A DNA stretch of 64,000 nucleotides from Tepidibacter hydrothermalis (GTDB lineage Bacteria > Bacillota > Clostridia > Peptostreptococcales > Peptostreptococcaceae): positions 1,922,001-1,986,000 of the forward strand of contig NZ_CP120733.1 of the NCBI RefSeq assembly GCF_029542625.1. Direction: 5' to 3'. The position numbers and the translations under genes were made by a program. This document shows positions 62,434 through 64,000 of the stretch, in pieces. Each line of letters opens with the position of its first letter. Positions within the stretch are counted from its first letter, which is position 1. Below the pieces are notes generated by a model, which was given only the letters and a program-made list of their open reading frames with translations, was not told the origin of the DNA and searched no databases.

Positions 62434-64000
62434 TTACTTTGAAACAAATATTCTGTATTTCTTACCATTGATTTTCTTATCAGCAATAATAAAATCAAAG
62501 TGCCTTTTAACCTGTTTTGAAAACTCACCATTTGATAAAGGTTGCAAGCTGTTTGCCAAGCAATATTCCTGGTATGCTTTATAAGCTTGATTTGTTGGTT
62601 CATTTTCAATTTCATCCTTATCAGTTTCTTTAAAGAAACCAAGGATTGGATTGTTGTTTTCTTCAAATTCTTCAAGTTCTCTTTGAACCTGTTCAGATTC
62701 AGTGAACTTTCTTTCAATCAGAACCCTTTTCAATGCTTTAAGTCCAAGCTGAATGAAATATTCAATTGCTTCCTGACTTTGCAACTTATCACCAATGAAT
62801 GGAACATAATCAGGATCACTGCTGCTGAATTTTGCATTGAATGGAACAATTATCAATCTTCTCAATAGTGCATATGAATCTCTACCTTTACCGATTCTTG
62901 GAATGTTATTTGCTGAAAACAGCAACTTCACATATGGTTCAAACTCAAACTTTGGTTGTCCTTTCTGTTCACAATCTATGGTTTCACCAGTAACAATTTT
63001 CTTGAACTCTGCTGCATCAGTCACAAATTCTTCTGAAATATCATCACCGACATTTGCAAGTTTTCCGTACATCATGACTGTTGAAAATCTGTCATTCAAC
63101 TTCTTCAAGTCAAGAACTGAAACATTCCTTTTTCCAAGCATGGTCTTCAACATATTCAAGAAAGTAGACTTTCCGTTTGATCCTGTACCTGTCAAAATGA
63201 ATGCCTTTCCGAGTTCATTTCTTCTGAACATTGTGTAACCAACCATTTCTTCAAGCAGCATCCTAATTTGCTTATCATTGCATGATATTCTGTCAAGGGT
63301 CTTGTCTGTAAGTTCATCATATGCGTTTGGGTTGTAATCCCAATCAATCTTATTGGTGATGACATGTTCATGTGAGAAGGGAACAAAGGTGTCATCATAT
63401 ATGTTCAGAAGTCCATTCCTGAAAGCAATCCAATTTGCTTCTGTTGCCTGTGTATTTTCTCTTATTAAAATGTCAAGGTAGGAAAGGACTTCTGTTCTTT
63501 TTGCTCTGTTCAACTGTGGGATATGTCTTATCATTTCAGCTTCAATTTCAGCAAGTCCACTGATGTAAATTCCATCTTTGTATAGGTGCAACTGGTTGTT
63601 GATCCTTTTGATGTGATGATTGTTTTTCAGATAGATTGCAAACTTATCAAATAAAAAGGTGCTGCCTTTAAAAAATACTGGTTTTGAAAAAGCATCATCC
63701 CTTAATATGATTTCAATTTCATCTTCTGAAAGGGGAACTTTTAACACAAATTCATTGATTATTCTGATGGTTTCCCTTGCTTGTTCAACTTCAAAATCAT
63801 TTGACTGTAAGGTCAATATGTAATTGAATAAAGCCTGATTTCTTCCATCACCTGCTTTCATTTCAATGAAGTCTGTGTTTGTCTTAATTGGAAGAAGCCA
63901 CTTTGGAAGGTCTTGTGCTTCTTCATTTTCACCTGTTGTGTCATACAAAATTTTTCTTTCTTTATCCTTAAATTTTAAAATAGAATAAGAGTTTCTTTTA
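62434..64000 (-). CDS. D5-like primase-helicase (5' end beyond window)
   Basis: At least 520 codons; the frame stays open through the right edge, so the start lies further right. It is a phage/plasmid SF3-type primase-helicase: GTGSNGKST Walker A, DDISEEFVTDAAEFKKI in the B' region, and LLFSANNIPRIG sensor 1, followed by RRLIIVPF. The C-terminus is a winged-helix-like segment (SLQPLSNGEFSKQVKRHFDF). It would initiate and unwind phage DNA replication. Confidence 0.9.
   Translation of the reverse strand, partial: KRNSYSILKFKDKERKILYDTTGENEEAQDLPKWLLPIKTNTDFIEMKAGDGRNQALFNYILTLQSNDFEVEQARETIRIINEFVLKVPLSEDEIEIILRDDAFSKPVFFKGSTFLFDKFAIYLKNNHHIKRINNQLHLYKDGIYISGLAEIEAEMIRHIPQLNRAKRTEVLSYLDILIRENTQATEANWIAFRNGLLNIYDDTFVPFSHEHVITNKIDWDYNPNAYDELTDKTLDRISCNDKQIRMLLEEMVGYTMFRRNELGKAFILTGTGSNGKSTFLNMLKTMLGKRNVSVLDLKKLNDRFSTVMMYGKLANVGDDISEEFVTDAAEFKKIVTGETIDCEQKGQPKFEFEPYVKLLFSANNIPRIGKGRDSYALLRRLIIVPFNAKFSSSDPDYVPFIGDKLQSQEAIEYFIQLGLKALKRVLIERKFTESEQVQRELEEFEENNNPILGFFKETDKDEIENEPTNQAYKAYQEYCLANSLQPLSNGEFSKQVKRHFDFIIADKKINGKKYRIFVSK

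Larger units (their letters stand above)
33100..64000 (-). mobile_element. Prophage, contractile-tail (PBSX/Xkd-like) type, right end beyond window
   Basis: A continuous minus-strand block of phage genes: replication, methyltransferases, terminase, head, sheath, tube, tape measure, baseplate, fibre, DGR and lysis. Gene order matches PBSX-type myovirus-like phages. Base composition is visibly less AT-rich than the host part. The left border is placed in the non-coding stretch 33071-33263 between the SNF2 gene and the endolysin; no attachment repeat could be proved because the other end is not in the window. No integrase or repressor was found here. Confidence 0.9.

Overview
The window looks like chromosomal DNA from a low-GC, spore-forming, motile clostridium, most likely a Peptostreptococcaceae relative of Clostridioides, Paraclostridium or Romboutsia. 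The basis is strong AT bias, AGGAGG-type ribosome binding sites before nearly every gene, a CotF-like spore coat protein, a chemoreceptor, several diguanylate cyclases and a fused EcfA transporter. The genus is inference and was not tested by any search.

Positions 1 to about 33,100 are host chromosome. In order they hold three tandem PAS/GAF/GGDEF diguanylate cyclases (the first cut by the left edge); an M15 peptidase with C-terminal repeats, a Cof-type HAD phosphatase, a GIY-YIG protein and a DEAD-box helicase; a Cache-domain chemoreceptor; an ECF vitamin transporter operon (S component, fused double ATPase, EcfT); a Nudix hydrolase, a MerR-like regulator, a TtcA-like enzyme and a dUTPase flanked by two related small proteins; a coat protein, a HIT protein and a PLD-nuclease/helicase fusion divergent from MazG-like and nucleotidyltransferase genes; a MoxR ATPase/VWA pair; a VanRS-like two-component system; and a SWIM/SNF2 helicase. 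Many short, near-perfect hairpins act as terminators, often shared by convergent genes.

From about 33,100 to the right edge lies a prophage, all on the minus strand, with a contractile-tail (PBSX/Xkd-type myovirus) gene order. Read from right to left: D5-like primase-helicase (cut by the edge), cytosine and adenine DNA methyltransferases, nucleotide-metabolism genes, an HD phosphohydrolase, an iteron-like repeat array, an ArpU-like late regulator, terminase, portal, head, tail sheath and tube, tail chaperone with a -1 frameshift, tape measure, baseplate, tail fibre, reverse transcriptase, then holin and endolysin. The integrase and repressor must lie beyond position 64,000 if present.

The most notable system is a diversity-generating retroelement (DGR). 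The tail-fibre gene (37154-39166) ends in a C-type-lectin/FGE-like domain whose last codons (VR, 37166-37302) match a downstream non-coding copy (TR, 36963-37099). All 31 mismatches in 137 bp fall on TR adenines, and a DGR-type reverse transcriptase follows immediately. The TR is bracketed by a 10-bp inverted repeat, substitutions are strongly A-to-G, and no accessory Avd gene is visible. Other notable items are a G8 tract that splits the phage adenine methyltransferase (one more G restores a full-length protein), nine perfect CCTTGAACC repeats around an AT-rich core, and a peptide shared by the tape measure protein and a small early protein.
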